NCBI GenBank assembly: GCA_000507305.1
Contig: DF239739.1
Span: 108,255-172,254 of the forward strand
From: Breviolum minutum Mf 1.05b.01
Taxonomy: Eukaryota; Sar; Dinophyceae; Suessiales; Symbiodiniaceae
Length of the DNA stretch: 64,000 nucleotides
Reading direction: 5' to 3'
Below the pieces are notes generated by a model that worked only from the letters and a program-made list of their open reading frames with translations, searched no databases and was not told the DNA's origin. The position numbers and the translations under genes were made by a program. Positions 34,040 to 44,309 of the stretch are shown here, piece by piece (position 1 is the stretch's first letter; each line of letters starts with the position of its first letter).

Positions 34040-34119
34040 TTATATTCCTATTTTCATGACAGAACTTCTGGATAACTTCGATTTCTATGCGGCTATCCCG
34101 AGCCTCAGCCAAGGGCTTG
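34040..34119. CDS. possible exon, strand unresolved
   Basis: Minus: PLAEARDSRIEIEVIQKFCH. Plus (33990-34112): TTTCAG acceptor, GFQKAEVLSIPTASPYIPIF then MTELLDNFDFYAAIPSLSQG, GTGCCC donor. The plus reading is longer; neighbours are minus. Confidence 0.35.
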
Positions 34120-34374
34120 ATGCAAGGTGCCCAGTTGCCCAGCACAAGTGAAGGGTTAAGCTGGGAGTTCCCTTACCACAAAGATGTCATATCTTTGGTT
34201 AGGATTGCATCCTGAGTTGGTTAGGATCACATGGGCCCCTTCCCCTTGGTTTCTTCAATATTTCAATGGGACTCCCGAAATTGCATAGAGAAAAAAAATG
34301 CTTTCTTGGGATTATACCATGTATCCATGATGTACCAGCCTACCCTGCTGAAAACAACATCAAAATCTACCTAC

Positions 34375-34507
34375 CCAACGGCGACCCCACAACCAGATAC
34401 AGCTCTCTTGTGGAAAATGTTTTCGGCCTGTCTCTTCATCCGGTGACCGCGATAGGAACACGTCCTGGTGGGGATGACCATGACCCGGTGCAATGCTTCA
34501 AATGGAC
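34375..34507 (-). CDS. candidate exon, strand unsure
   Basis: AG acceptor and GTAGGT donor enclose PFEALHRVMVIPTRTCSYRG then HRMKRQAENIFHKRAVSGCG. The plus frame over the same bases (YPAENNIKIYLPNGDPTTRY) is also good. Confidence 0.45.
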
Positions 34508-34649
34508 CTCTCTGACTATTTTGCCAAGAAGCATAAATATCAATCTTTAAGGATGATTTTCTTAACATATGTTGGCTTTATCCAGGGATTACCGGGGTTA
34601 TCGAAAATGGTGAAGTTACTATACCACCCAAACTTGGTATGTCTCAAAT

Positions 34650-34830
34650 CATGACATCTTCACATCGATCTCCCACCAACCCTGTCCAGAAGCTTCCCAG
34701 TGCGTTTCCCTTCCACGGAAGTCTCCAACGTTCTGCTGGGAGCCTGGCAACGGGTTCAGTCGCCCTTGCTTTGACAACTTGTTGGTGATGACATCATCCC
34801 ACACAGTTGGGTTGTGAGGGGTTGAACGGT
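34650..34830 (-). CDS. possible exon
   Basis: Frame VWDDVITNKLSKQGRLNPLP then QQNVGDFRGRETHWEASGQG, closing at TGA. Borders not resolved, other frames open. Confidence 0.35.
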
Positions 34831-34920
34831 AAAAATTCCAAAACACATTGTGGAAAAAACTTGAAACAACTAAACTTGACGAACTGAACATGAACTGGTA
34901 AGAAGTTATGATTCATGAAC

Positions 34921-35192
34921 TTTAATTGTTGCAGACCTCCCATAAGAAATTGCCATTGCCATTTTGATACGCCACGCCTCAGTTTTTTGGGGCCCATAGG
35001 ACTTGTACCCACCACATCCCACAAAAAAACATCTTCCAAAACGACCACTCTCCTGGTGTTTAGAGTTTCAACCCCACAAATCTTGCAAAACTGGCCTTTT
35101 TCACCGCTTTTTTGTGAGCACTTTCAAAGGCATCCATGTGCTTGGACCTCAGCTGTTGGCACGAGTACCATTGAAACCCATGGTCTACTAGA
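34921..35192 (-). CDS. candidate exon, frame unsure
   Basis: One frame reads SKHMDAFESAHKKAVKKASF (after GCTGAG), another CSQKSGEKGQFCKICGVETL then DVFLWDVVGTSPMGPKKLRR. The second has a CxxC pair and is open for 67 codons. They overlap and cannot both be coding. Confidence 0.45.
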
Positions 35193-35291
35193 CTCAACTT
35201 CCGAAACCTTGGGGGGATGGGAAAATCCCACCATTTTTTTAAAGGAAATCCTTAGATCTTAGAATGTTTTTTTTACCTTGGGTTGATGAGT

Positions 35292-35571
35292 TTATCCCCT
35301 AATCATATGGAAACAATGGGAGTTTAGATCCTCCGCAAATTTCTCCCAAAAAAATGCTTTGATTGCGGCTTCAAGGATATCACGAATCGGACCTATCAAA
35401 TTTGCTGATTCACGAGTCAGCACCTGAATTTGAGGGTTGAATGGGGACCCTGGACGGGCATCAATCAACACCTCCCTCTGTATTCATGGCATTCCATTTC
35501 TGATAGTGGGTCCTGGAAGGTTCAGGGAAACACCTGGTTGGTTCCGTGGTTGCGATGTTGTCATGTTGAGC
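35292..35571 (-). CDS. candidate exon, about 93 codons
   Basis: Acceptor GAGAG followed by G, then AQHDNIATTEPTRCFPEPSR, NPQIQVLTRESANLIGPIRD and ILEAAIKAFFWEKFAEDLNS, ending at a TAA. The helical, charged second half is the most protein-like. A plus-strand frame overlaps the first half. Confidence 0.6.
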
Positions 35572-36236
35572 CTCTCCCAGGATACCCTATCACTTGGAGA
35601 AGTATGAGGTAGGCAATCTTCCTAAAACTTTGTAAAATGACCCTTTCTTCGTTATGAACGGTATTCCCCTACTGAACTTCTGGCAAACCGGTAAACATCA
35701 TCTGGACACTTGTAAGCCGGATGCTGTATATATACATATATATATACATATAAATAGGTTTCTGTGAATAAACAGTGTGTATCGGATTGCAAGAACTATA
35801 TATTCATTTTTAAATGGACCCTAAATGAGTAATTACTGTATGATTTTAAGCTTATATACTCTCTCCTTTCCTACGATGCGGCGGCCAGTCTTTCAGGTAT
35901 GGCAAGTCATCGTAATAAAAGGAAGTAAACACCAACTACTGCAATCAGGTAGACACCATGTACAATTTGGTGCGAACGCCCTGGTTTTGAAAGGGACACA
36001 CAACAGAGTTTGATATATCATTCGATACAGTTTTTCTGTAGACATTGTCTCAGAATTAAGAGCGGGTTCAAAAGGTGTCTAAGAATATTTAAGAACCAAC
36101 TTCCCTTTATTGAAAGGGAGTATACCGTATACCTCATGTTTTTTTATAAACACACAAATGACATTTCCGACCATTTCTGTCAAATCTGAGCTTTTCCTGA
36201 CCAGCTCGGCTCAGCATGGACCTTCCAATTTCACAC

Positions 36237-36395
36237 AAGATTTGATTTTTGGCCCCAAAAAGGGGAAAGGAGCAAGTCTTCGATTTTTTGTAGCATCTTG
36301 GAAAAGGCCGCTGTTTGCAACTTCAAGTGCGTACAGTAAAATTGGTCATTTTTGCTGAGGTCATGGTTATCATGTTCTTGGACTTTAGTTCTGTC
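36237..36395 (-). CDS. candidate exon
   Basis: 159 nt (53 codons, phase 0 at both ends), ATCAG acceptor followed by G and a GTGTGA donor: DRTKVQEHDNHDLSKNDQFY, CTHLKLQTAAFSKMLQKIED, LLLSPFWGQKSNL. Not recognised. Confidence 0.7.
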
Positions 36396-36436
36396 CTGAT
36401 CCGAACATGGCACGTCACGGCAACAACAGCAACAAC

Positions 36437-36572
36437 AACAACAACAGTGTCATCCTCATCATTTCCCAGATTCGGGTCCCTTCGGACCTCGTGATCTTCG
36501 TAAATGGCCAGTGCCTGGCAAAGATGCGAAGATATGGATCACCATTTTTTGCGATGATTCCCCATATATGGT
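36437..36572 (-). CDS. candidate exon
   Basis: SYDHIWGIIAKNGDPYLRIF then ARHWPFTKITRSEGTRIWEM, running out at a GTTGTT donor in a short GTT repeat. The 5' edge meets the F element at 36574-36665. Confidence 0.5.
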
Positions 36573-36573
36573 C

Positions 36574-36665
36574 ATAGGATCCAGGTGACTCGTTCGTGTA
36601 TTTGCCTACATTGATCATACAAAAAGAAACCTTTAAATACATGTCTAGGTAAATATACCATTTGC
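36574..36665. repeat. family F element, partial
   Basis: CATAGGATCCAGG ... TATTTGCCTACATTGATCAT; borders exon 36437-36572. Confidence 0.6.
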
Positions 36666-36846
36666 AGGGCAAATATACCAAGTACATATATATACATATA
36701 TATATATCCATATATAAATGTATATGTACATATAGACGATATTTCTTCGTCCCATCCAGAATGGGCAAAACAAAACGAATCATTACCCGGACGTCTGGCC
36801 GCCAGATCTAATGAAAGTCCATCTCAAGAGATGGCTGAAGTGACAC

Positions 36847-37171
36847 ATTCCCCGCACCTCTCCCTTGAGTCTTTGGAAAAAAACAACAAGTTCACATGGA
36901 ACTCTTGAGAATGGGCAAAAACATCATGGGGGAACCCCTTCAACATCCCAAAAAATAACATATCCCTCAAGACATTTGATAGTACAAGGTTTTGAAACTT
37001 GACACCTCCCAAAATCCACCCTGTTGACAACTCTGCCGATGAAGTGATTTTCAAGAATTTCCACCTGATGAACTTCTTCAACATCACAACCTCTCTTCTC
37101 AGCCTGATTTTTTGCGATCGATGAGAGTGCGTAGTGATGAATTTGACAGGTGATTCGTTGATGATGGAAAC
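36847..37171 (-). CDS. candidate exon, 325 nt
   Basis: GACAG acceptor and GTGTCA donor enclose 108 open codons: VSIINESPVKFITTHSHRSQ, LRREVVMLKKFIRWKFLKIT, SSAELSTGWILGGVKFQNLV, LSNVLRDMLFFGMLKGFPHD. The longest clean exon in the window. Not recognised. Confidence 0.7.
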
Positions 37172-37342
37172 CTGTCCAAACCAGAAGTTTCTGACACTAG
37201 ATTCCCCCCCAGAAGAAGGCGAGTACAATTGAAGCTACCTACTAATTTGTGAAAATCAATGCCTGGTCAGAAAAGTATACGGACAAAAAAACGTAATACC
37301 GTTTACATCCCTTTCTCTCTCTCTCGAGCGGCATCCCTTTAC

Positions 37343-37462
37343 TGTATGTTATCTTTCTCGCAAAATCGAAAGCTACTCGCAGGTTCGGTGTTCCTCGCAT
37401 TGCCAATTGGCGACTAAGGTGGTGGGGTCCAAAGTGGTGGTAAAGCAACATGGAAACTGCCG
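37343..37462 (-). CDS. candidate exon
   Basis: 120 nt, TTTTTAG acceptor and GTAAAG donor: AVSMLLYHHFGPHHLSRQLA then MRGTPNLRVAFDFARKITYS. Its start resembles the plus-strand exon at 40268-40421 (NMLYRHIGIRHLSHHMTL). Confidence 0.6.
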
Positions 37463-37802
37463 CTAAAAACAACAAATGTCGGGAAAAGGGCGTTCTGTTT
37501 GAAAGCGTCTGTATATATCTCCATGTGTATGTACCCTCTGGAGCAAATTGTTACTGTATTCAAAGCTGACACCACTGTCACCACATGTCACCACCACCAC
37601 CACCACAAATCAGTGGGAAATAACTACTAAACAGTTTGTGATTTTTGGGTTCACTAGCCACCTTTGAAACCACCAAGGTCATGCGGACACTGTTTCACAA
37701 CTGTATTCGGCAAAGCTCGTATGCTTCATACCTTTAAAGGACCTATCCAAAGCAGAACATATAACCCGCATTTACTTTTTAAATCAAAAATGAATTCATC
37801 AC

Positions 37803-37873
37803 TTCATGACTTCCTCTGTGATTGGCGGAACGTATCGCTCGCAAATGTCGAATACTCGTTCCAGAAGATGCAG
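37803..37873 (-). CDS. possible 3'-terminal exon
   Basis: LLERVFDICERYVPPITEEV MK and TGA. No acceptor identified. Confidence 0.3.
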
Positions 37874-38005
37874 AAGAAACAAGTATATATACGGTCTTTT
37901 CCTTCCACAAAAACTCATGTAAAACAAAACCAAATCGCACAGTTTCCGCGCAATGGCCTCGCCTGCCTACGTACCTGAAATTCCCATCTTTTAACCAGGT
38001 ACGGG

Positions 38006-38204
38006 GGTCACTTGCGACCCTACCTATGGGTCACTTGCGACCCTACCAAAAACAGGGTCACTTGCGACCCTACCTCTTTTTACTGCGCCTGCCACACAAA
38101 ACTACACCTGGTCACTTGCGACCCTACCCACCACTACTAGGGAAAACCCTGCCCGGTCACTTGCGACCCTACCTACACAGATAGGTAGGGTCACAAGCGA
38201 CCAC
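38006..38204. repeat. repeated 18-20-mer, five direct copies and one inverted
   Basis: GGTCACTTGCGACCCTACC recurs near 38006, 38030, 38056, 38111 and 38155 with variable spacers, then in reverse (GTAGGGTCACAAGCGACCAC) at 38183, ending at the gap. Confidence 0.95.
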
Positions 38205-38540
38205 NNNNNNNNNNNNNNNNNNNNNNNNNNNNNNNNNNNNNNNNNNNNNNNNNNNNNNNNNNNNNNNNNNNNNNNNNNNNNNNNNNNNNNNNNNNNNNNN
38301 NNNNNNNNNNNNNNNNNNNNNNNNNNNNNNNNNNNNNNNNNNNNNNNNNNNNNNNNNNNNNNNNNNNNNNNNNNNNNNNNNNNNNNNNNNNNNNNNNNNN
38401 NNNNNNNNNNNNNNNNNNNNNNNNNNNNNNNNNNNNNNNNNNNNNNNNNNNNNNNNNNNNNNNNNNNNNNNNNNNNNNNNNNNNNNNNNNNNNNNNNNNN
38501 NNNNNNNNNNNNNNNNNNNNNNNNNNNNNNNNNNNNNNNN
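38205..38540. other. assembly gap
   Basis: 336 N. Frames that run through it mean nothing. Confidence 1.
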
Positions 38541-38668
38541 TTGTGTGGCAGGTGCAACAATTTCGATGCCTCTGAGATGTTCTCCCCTGACCCTATACAT
38601 GCTGGTTGGGAAGTGTCAAATGGCTTTTGTGTGGCAGGTGCAGCAATTTTGATGCCTCTGAGATGATC
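38541..38668. repeat. direct repeat pair of about 42 bp
   Basis: TTGTGTGGCAGGTGCAACAA then TTTCGATGCCTCTGAGATG occurs at 38541 and again at 38625 with three changes. It may be the edge of a tandem array hidden in the gap; the sequence CTGCCACACAA also occurs inverted near 38090. Confidence 0.9.
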
Positions 38669-38789
38669 TCGAGCTTCACATTCCAAGATTCTATATATAG
38701 AATGTTTTCTATATCTGAACCTGCATGGCGCATAACAGGCCAAAAAAAGAAACGCACAGCCTGTGCCTGGGACAAAACGAGCTAAATTT

Positions 38790-39060
38790 ACGAAAAGGCT
38801 GCTATAGAACCGTTTGGAATGTAAGAACTGCAGTCTTGAACTTCCATTCGTGTTCAAAATCTGTCCAGCCTAATACATGCAGTGGAAAGTATGGCCGTGC
38901 GCCTTGGCTAGCCATTTCCCTTATAATCAGAGAAATTCGAGCGATGCATAGCTTAAAAACACCGTTACGAAGCTTCAAATACTCATGCCTGCTTTCGTTC
39001 ATCTTTGAAAAGCCGCTGCGTTTCGCTTTTGGTTTGAAAAAATGTCTGTGCAAGAAGAGA
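38790..39060. CDS. open frames of uncertain meaning on both strands
   Basis: Plus: 120 codons from 38725 (RKGCYRTVWNVRTAVLNFHS). Minus: 84 codons (FFKPKAKRSGFSKMNESRHE, PYFPLHVLGWTDFEHEWKFK). This block next to the gap has few palindromic elements and a base composition unlike its surroundings. Confidence 0.3.
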
Positions 39061-39555
39061 AACTGGACTGACAGCTTTGAAGGCTAAAGCCAGCGTTCAT
39101 TTGAACTTTCTGCAAAAGACTTGCGCATTACAACGAGCTCGGAAAAAAATAAGCAAAAAGAGCTGCTCATTTGCAGACATCGGCGTGGAGAGCAAGAAGA
39201 AATACAACCACAGCGACATGCGATGTAGTTCTGGAAGTGGGGCTCCATGTCGACCTGAGATAAGAAGCTCAGAACTCGACTTGAATGACAGCGCGAATCC
39301 TGTGGTTGGAATGTATACACATGACCTGACACGAAAGGTTTGAAGAAACAGGTCTGAAGAAACTCAAAAAAGATTTGGCTTGCGGCAAAGAGTTGCTCTC
39401 TTGAAAAGATGCCTTTCTGGGGGGCGGGTATCGCCGTACATTTTTCGGGCGGAAACCACTTTGTCACACTAGTCCGGAAACATTTTTTTTTTGGAGGGGA
39501 GAATCTCGTGGCCAATTCAGAATCGTCCCAAATCGAAAGTAATTTTCAAGAAAAC

Positions 39556-39666
39556 CTGAACTTGACAAGGCCAAAGGATCCGCAAGCCAGGACTGGCAAA
39601 AGTCCAAAACTCGCTTGCGCACGCTCCTCTCGCCGATGGGCGGCAGCGGCGGCATCATCGGGCCCG
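39556..39666 (-). CDS. candidate exon, GC-rich
   Basis: 111 nt, GAAAG acceptor and TTCAG/GTTTTC donor: GPMMPPLPPIGERSVRKRVL then DFCQSWLADPLALSSS. Very high third-position GC. Not recognised. Confidence 0.65.
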
Positions 39667-39779
39667 CTTTCGATGAGTCAGGACTTCACCCCAACAAAGA
39701 AAGCGAGAGAGTCGCTTGCGTGAGACGGAAACCCGGCGCCCCACAATTGCCCCACACACGCAACATGCGCGGACCATGG

Positions 39780-40262
39780 CTAGAACCCTAAAAACGGTGG
39801 ATGGAAACAGCACGCAAAGGATTGCAAATATCGAAAAAGCTGTATTAATTGAAAACCCCACCTTTTATGCTCACTGCCTTCGCGGTGGACATGCTGTACA
39901 AACAAGCGAGGGAAGAAGACATGGATTCGCAAGCACGGCCGTGCTACAAAAATACAGAAAACTAAGGCGCAAGAAGTAGAGTGGGCCGAACAAACGCAGT
40001 GCACGAGCAATGTTAACTTTATCAAAGATGCACATGAGGTCCTTGATAAGAAACATAAACAGACAGAAACAATAGAAAGGTGATTTTTCAAGATGTGGAC
40101 ATAGGTTCAAGGCCTCCACAAAGCTTCGGGAATTAAACAAAAGTTCCTGATGAATCCAAATGAAAGTTCCTGATGTCAACATATCCTTTTTCATTTTGAA
40201 AAACCTTTTCCTGTATCTATTGGAATTTGGCCATAGTTTCCTACTTTTAGCTGTTTTTTCCA
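39780..40262. CDS. open frames on both strands, undecided
   Basis: Plus 39716-39979 (TLKTVDGNSTQRIANIEKAV) and minus 39871-40266 (GTFIWIHQELLFNSRSFVEA). Neither has clear splice borders. Confidence 0.25.
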
Positions 40263-40267
40263 ACATG

Positions 40268-40421
40268 CTTTACCGCCACATTGGCATCCGCCACCTGAGT
40301 CATCATATGACATTGCCATCACTAAATCCAAAAGAGATCAACCGGTATGCAAAGAAACATCTGAAAAAAAACCAGGTGTTGATTGAAACAGAATTGAGAC
40401 TTGGATTCCTTGGTCCCGGGT
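40268..40421 (+). CDS. candidate plus-strand exon
   Basis: YRHIGIRHLSHHMTLPSLNP then KEINRYAKKHLKKNQVLIET and ELRLGFLGP, reaching a perfect GTGAGT donor at 40422; the minus frames are closed here. It is the best plus-strand exon of the window and resembles the minus exon 37343-37462, which suggests a diverged pair facing away from the gap. Acceptor not found. Confidence 0.55.
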
Positions 40422-40529
40422 GAGTCTTCAAAACATGTGGTTTCTTTAAAAACAACCTGTGCAAATTCCTACACCTACCTCACCTTGGGGGGGCGTTTTG
40501 GGAAGCTTTTTTGTGCTGAGAGCCGTTTT

Positions 40530-40694
40530 TTTGACTCTCACGAAGGGACACTGTCCCTTGGGGCCCTCCAATCTGACTCTTTGAATTTGGTGAAGCACAT
40601 GCACCCTGTAAATGTAAACCCTCATGTTGCTGCCGAAGATGGGCTACTTGAATGTCATTGAATTTCATGACAGCGGACTGCATCACCATCTGAA
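40530..40694. CDS. possible exon, strand unresolved
   Basis: Plus: LGALQSDSLNLVKHMHPVNV then AAEDGLLECH and a stop. Minus: MVMQSAVMKFNDIQVAHLRQ after TTTCAG, continuing through 70 codons. Confidence 0.35.
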
Positions 40695-40944
40695 ACATCA
40701 GGAATTTTAAAAAACAAGTGAAGAAAAACCTTCCGACATCAATTTGTTTTGTTTCATCAGCCGCTGCAATTCATGTTTCTCAAGGTGCCTCGCGCGAGAA
40801 GATTTTTGTTTTCCTGTTCCCAACTCAACCAGAAACATGGCATTAAAGGTAAAGTTCATGAATTGGACCTAGTCTCCACATCTAAAATTTGAACAATTTT
40901 GGGGAGTCTTCCATAGGAATTCACTTCGTTGATATTGGCTATGG

Positions 40945-41076
40945 CTATTTTTTGGCGGATTCCACCGGACTGGTCGCTTGTTGGGATGAGGACTGCTCCT
41001 CATGGAGGGCGAAAGAAGCTACCCCCAACTGGGTGGCCCGAACAATGAGACGAAGTGAGTGAGCAAACTGCAGCAT
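40945..41076 (-). CDS. candidate 3'-terminal exon
   Basis: Pyrimidine-rich acceptor then MLQFAHSLRLIVRATQLGVA, SFALHEEQSSSQQATSPVES AKK and TAG. High third-position GC. Probably the C-terminus of a gene extending upstream to 41.4 kb or beyond. Confidence 0.65.
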   Translation of the reverse strand: MLQFAHSLRLIVRATQLGVASFALHEEQSSSQQATSPVESAKK

Positions 41077-41276
41077 ATCTGGCACAGTTGAGGGAAAAAA
41101 AATATGGTGCCGGGAACGCACGGTTGACAACACGGGAAGTATTACTATTACACTAAGACTATGATTAAAACCGTATAACATCAATACACATAATAGTGTA
41201 CTTGCATTGCTACAAACATATTGACTTTTTCACTTGAAGATAAATCCAATGTCCATGTACGTATATACTGTATCAC

Positions 41277-41378
41277 CTGGACTACCCAGTTTAAATTAGT
41301 TGAACTTCTGGTAGCCATACTGGTTGTGATGGCGCCCTTCCCATCAGAGTTGTGTTTTGTCGTTTTATTCGGACGTTT
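41277..41378 (-). CDS. candidate exon
   Basis: 102 nt, acceptor CCCAAG after a long pyrimidine tract, GTGATA donor: KRPNKTTKHNSDGKGAITTS then MATRSSTNLNWVVQ. Likely upstream of the exon 40945-41076 in one gene, though phases differ (0 against 1), so another exon lies between or a border is off. Confidence 0.6.
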
Positions 41379-41379
41379 C

Positions 41380-42090
41380 TTGGGCAAAAGGGAAGAAGAA
41401 ATTGAGCCAAAAATTGGATGAAAATAGAAACAACAGGGGATCGGTTCAGAAATTTAAGCCTGTCAGAGCATGACAGTATGAATAATATATATAGTCATAA
41501 TATACACATATGCTGGGTGAAGGTTAGATAATAGCATATATATATATATATGAATAGGTTATCTACCCACTGTTACACGGTTTGGGCAAATACATGTACA
41601 GTATATATATATATATCATATCATAGTCATACTTATCATTCCCAAGCTTTGCCATATTACCAGCTTGATCCCAGGGTGTCTTCCACAACAATTAGACCAT
41701 CATGACATCCTATGCCTCCACACGAACCTCGTCACTTCCATACACGAACCAGGCTGAGGGGCAGCAAATGAGCTAGTCGTTCCAATCAGTAAGTAGTAGC
41801 ATCACCTATACCGAAACTATTAAACTACACTCTTTGAAGAGCTACAAGAACTGAAGCGCCAATAAAACATTCACCTGCTACAGTACCCTTTTTATGGGGT
41901 GAGGGAGGGGTGGTGGCAATTATCATCAATTATCATATCGATGCCAACAAAAAATCTGGAAAAAAACCCAGCAACTTAGCTCCCTCCTTGAAAAAAAAAT
42001 CGCTCCCAAAACATCCCTGGTGCTTCCAGTTGTTGAGATCTTTCAGAGCAATAACAGCTTTGAACCCCATGGATCTTGAAGTTTACACAT
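41380..42090. other. no supported gene
   Basis: AT-rich with TATATA runs at 41485-41620. Confidence 0.5.
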
Positions 42091-42091
42091 C

Positions 42092-42238
42092 TTTGGGGCC
42101 GACAACACGTCGCTGCTGATGGTTTTCGTTTAAAGCTGCTCTGCGCTCATTCTGCAGGAGCTCCTTCGAGGTTTTTCACCTCAAGCGGGTCATTTGAAAG
42201 GATCTCGTTGGTTAATGGAAGCCGATCTGGAGTAGTAA
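42092..42238 (-). CDS. two adjacent exon-like pieces
   Basis: FTTPDRLPLTNEILSNDPLE (42178-42238, GTGAAA donor) and NERRAALNENHQQRRVVGPK D (42092-42154, CTGCAG acceptor, GTGTAA donor). The interval between them is under 30 nt, too short for a normal intron, so at most one is right or there is an indel. Confidence 0.4.
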
Positions 42239-42372
42239 ATCTACTCACATGGGTGGTGGAAGAAATCTGCTGATCACCTGGGATATAAGAAAACCTTGAA
42301 AAGAATAATGAAATAAACAACCTCTTTAGCTGGTCTGAAAGGGAGTATCATTGGAGTGTCCAACAACATCAC

Positions 42373-42505
42373 CGGCATGGTATTTGGGCGCCAAGTTGGT
42401 CATTTTGGGAAGTATTGATTGCTACAGAAACTGTTGAAATAAGGTGCTTCGTGGAGTTTTTACGATAGAGATGTACAAGATCAGCCGTAGAATAGGTCAT
42501 GTGGA
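42373..42505 (-). CDS. candidate exon
   Basis: 133 nt, TTTTCAG acceptor and GTGATG donor: HMTYSTADLVHLYRKNSTKH, LISTVSVAINTSQNDQLGAQ IPC. Not recognised. Confidence 0.65.
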
Positions 42506-43085
42506 CTGAAAATGTTTTAATGTTGGGATTGCATCTTGAAAAGCACCAAAGATTCGAAAACATGACTTCCCCCAAAGTGTGCTATGCAGCAAGTGGAAGA
42601 TGTTCGGCTCGTAGTACTCTGTACCTTCTGTGAATGACACATCATACTTACTGGCGTTGACATTTTGGAAAAGTTCAAAGAAATCCTCATTCCAAGCCTA
42701 ACAATCCTAAAACTGTCATTCTTAAAAACATCTCAGAACATCTCTCTTGTTTGTTTTCTTTTCCGGTGATCCGCAATCAACATTAAAGTTTACTGGAAGG
42801 TAGGTCAGTTGCGTTTTTTGTCCATCAAAAAAAAAACATCTTCACCATAGGCCTGTCGACCTGGGTGTTTGGGTTTCCTTCAAAAAAGTCTGTTTGAATT
42901 CCGGCAGGTGTTCTTTTGCTAGTCAAGACTCAACTTACTACGAGTACCTGAGTACCTGTCTCCTTTTTGACTTCTTTTTTCCCCAGGAAACAGGTTAGCT
43001 ATATTTGAAATTTGTAGTTCCTGGATGCAACTTTTTCAGTTCCGAAAAACCATCCACGGTGGGATTGGATAACAAAATTTGCCAC

Positions 43086-43482
43086 CTGTTTTTTGATCAT
43101 CCAATCCCACTGGGGCGGGCCCCCGACCTCTCCCTTGGCGCGGCGTTTTGCTTCCAAGGCCTCCCGGGATGGATCCCAAGCTCCAATGGCTGCAACTTGA
43201 ATTTTCAGGTCGCTTTTTTGGAGAGAATGTGATTTGCATCTATATTCATACCTGAACCCTCCAAGGGGTGCCAAATGGATGGGAGTTGGGGTGCCATTAA
43301 GCAACCCCTTAGGGATTAAACACCACCCATTGGAGGGTCCTGGTAGATATATCATACAAGAATTACCATTATTGCTGGCAATTTCCCACAACAAAGTCTT
43401 AATCTTTCCGCAATTTTCCATGAAGGACTCAACTCGGAATTTTGCAGGCCAACGAGGAGTAGGTAGATTGGATGTTGATAAA
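43086..43482 (-). CDS. two linked exons
   Basis: Exon 43367-43482 (LSTSNLPTPRWPAKFRVESF, MENCGKIKTLLWEIASNN; GTAATT donor) joins in frame to 43086-43195 (AAIGAWDPSREALEAKRRAK, GEVGGPPQWDWMIKKQ; GTGGCA donor). The second is GC-rich and strongly coding in character. Two inverted copies of a family I element occupy the introns on either side of the first exon. Not recognised. Confidence 0.7.
43247..43346. repeat. family I element, first of an inverted pair
   Basis: ATACCTGAACCCTCCAAGGG ... CACCCATTGGAGGGTCCTGGTA; lies in the intron 43196-43366. Confidence 0.85.
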
Positions 43483-43489
43483 CTAATGT

Positions 43490-43590
43490 ACATACCAGGA
43501 CCCTCCAATGGGTGGTGTTTAATCCCTAAGGGGATAAACAATGGCACCCTTTCCCATCCATTTGGCACCCTTTGGAAGGTCCAGGTATGA
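43490..43590. repeat. family I element, inverted copy
   Basis: ACATACCAGGACCCTCCAAT ... CCCTTTGGAAGGTCCAGGTA; the opposite orientation of 43247-43346, with exon 43367-43482 between them. Confidence 0.85.
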
Positions 43591-43741
43591 ATATGTTGTT
43601 ATGAATATGTGCTCCCAATTTGCAAGCTGCAAGATGAAGTTCTTCTTGGAAAGTTTTTTTTGGGGGGAAAACAGTTCTTCGGCAACTCTTTCAGTTAAAG
43701 AGAGTTCTGAACAGACACAAAACCGTATACATATATATATA

Positions 43742-43852
43742 TAGGTGTTTCCAAAAATAGTGGGTTGCCCCCAAATCATCCATTTTAATCAGGTGTTCCA
43801 TTATAAACCATAAAATTTGGGGCACCCCTATTTTTGGAAACATCCATATCAT
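43742..43852. repeat. family C element
   Basis: AGGTGTTTCCAAAAATAGTG ... CCTATTTTTGGAAACATCC. Confidence 0.8.
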
Positions 43853-44093
43853 ATATACAAGAAATAATTCACTCTTGTGACACTCCGAGGCCATCAACAT
43901 TCAAACTTGCCAGTCAATCATTCTCAAGATATATCTCCCTCCACAACTCATACTAAACCCAGAGAAAATCACATAAAATCACCCGACGATTTGAATTTGA
44001 TAATCATCTTCATTGATCTTCCAAATCTCCAACTTTTCCGGTTTCCACTAGAAAGTAAGTCTGAGGGGATGTGTCTTATTCCTCATCTATAGG

Positions 44094-44185
44094 CTGCTAT
44101 GTAGCATGAGTCATGAGCATCATGAAAACCACCCACAGTTTCTCCTCTTGTTTTTCTTCCAAGGATGGGCACAGGGCGCGCCTCA
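44094..44185 (-). CDS. possible 3'-terminal exon
   Basis: TTGAG acceptor followed by G: RALCPSLEEKQEEKLWVVFM MLMTHAT and TAG. Confidence 0.45.
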
Positions 44186-44309
44186 AGGAATACAAACTAG
44201 GGCTACAACGGCAAGTCATGAGAAACAAGCGTGATGAAACATGATGATTATGATGAATCATCCAAAAAAATGGAAGTATCTGTTGTCTCATGACAAGTCA
44301 TAATCATGA

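Noticed and set aside
38006..38204. CRISPR array
   Set aside because: Units are about 19 bp with irregular spacers of 4-35 bp, one copy inverted, in nuclear eukaryotic DNA.
38102..38857. 251-codon minus-strand frame
   Set aside because: Most of it is the run of N; the ends are repeat units.
43003..43568. 189-codon continuous minus frame
   Set aside because: It reads through two family I elements; the parts between them have splice borders and join in frame without them.
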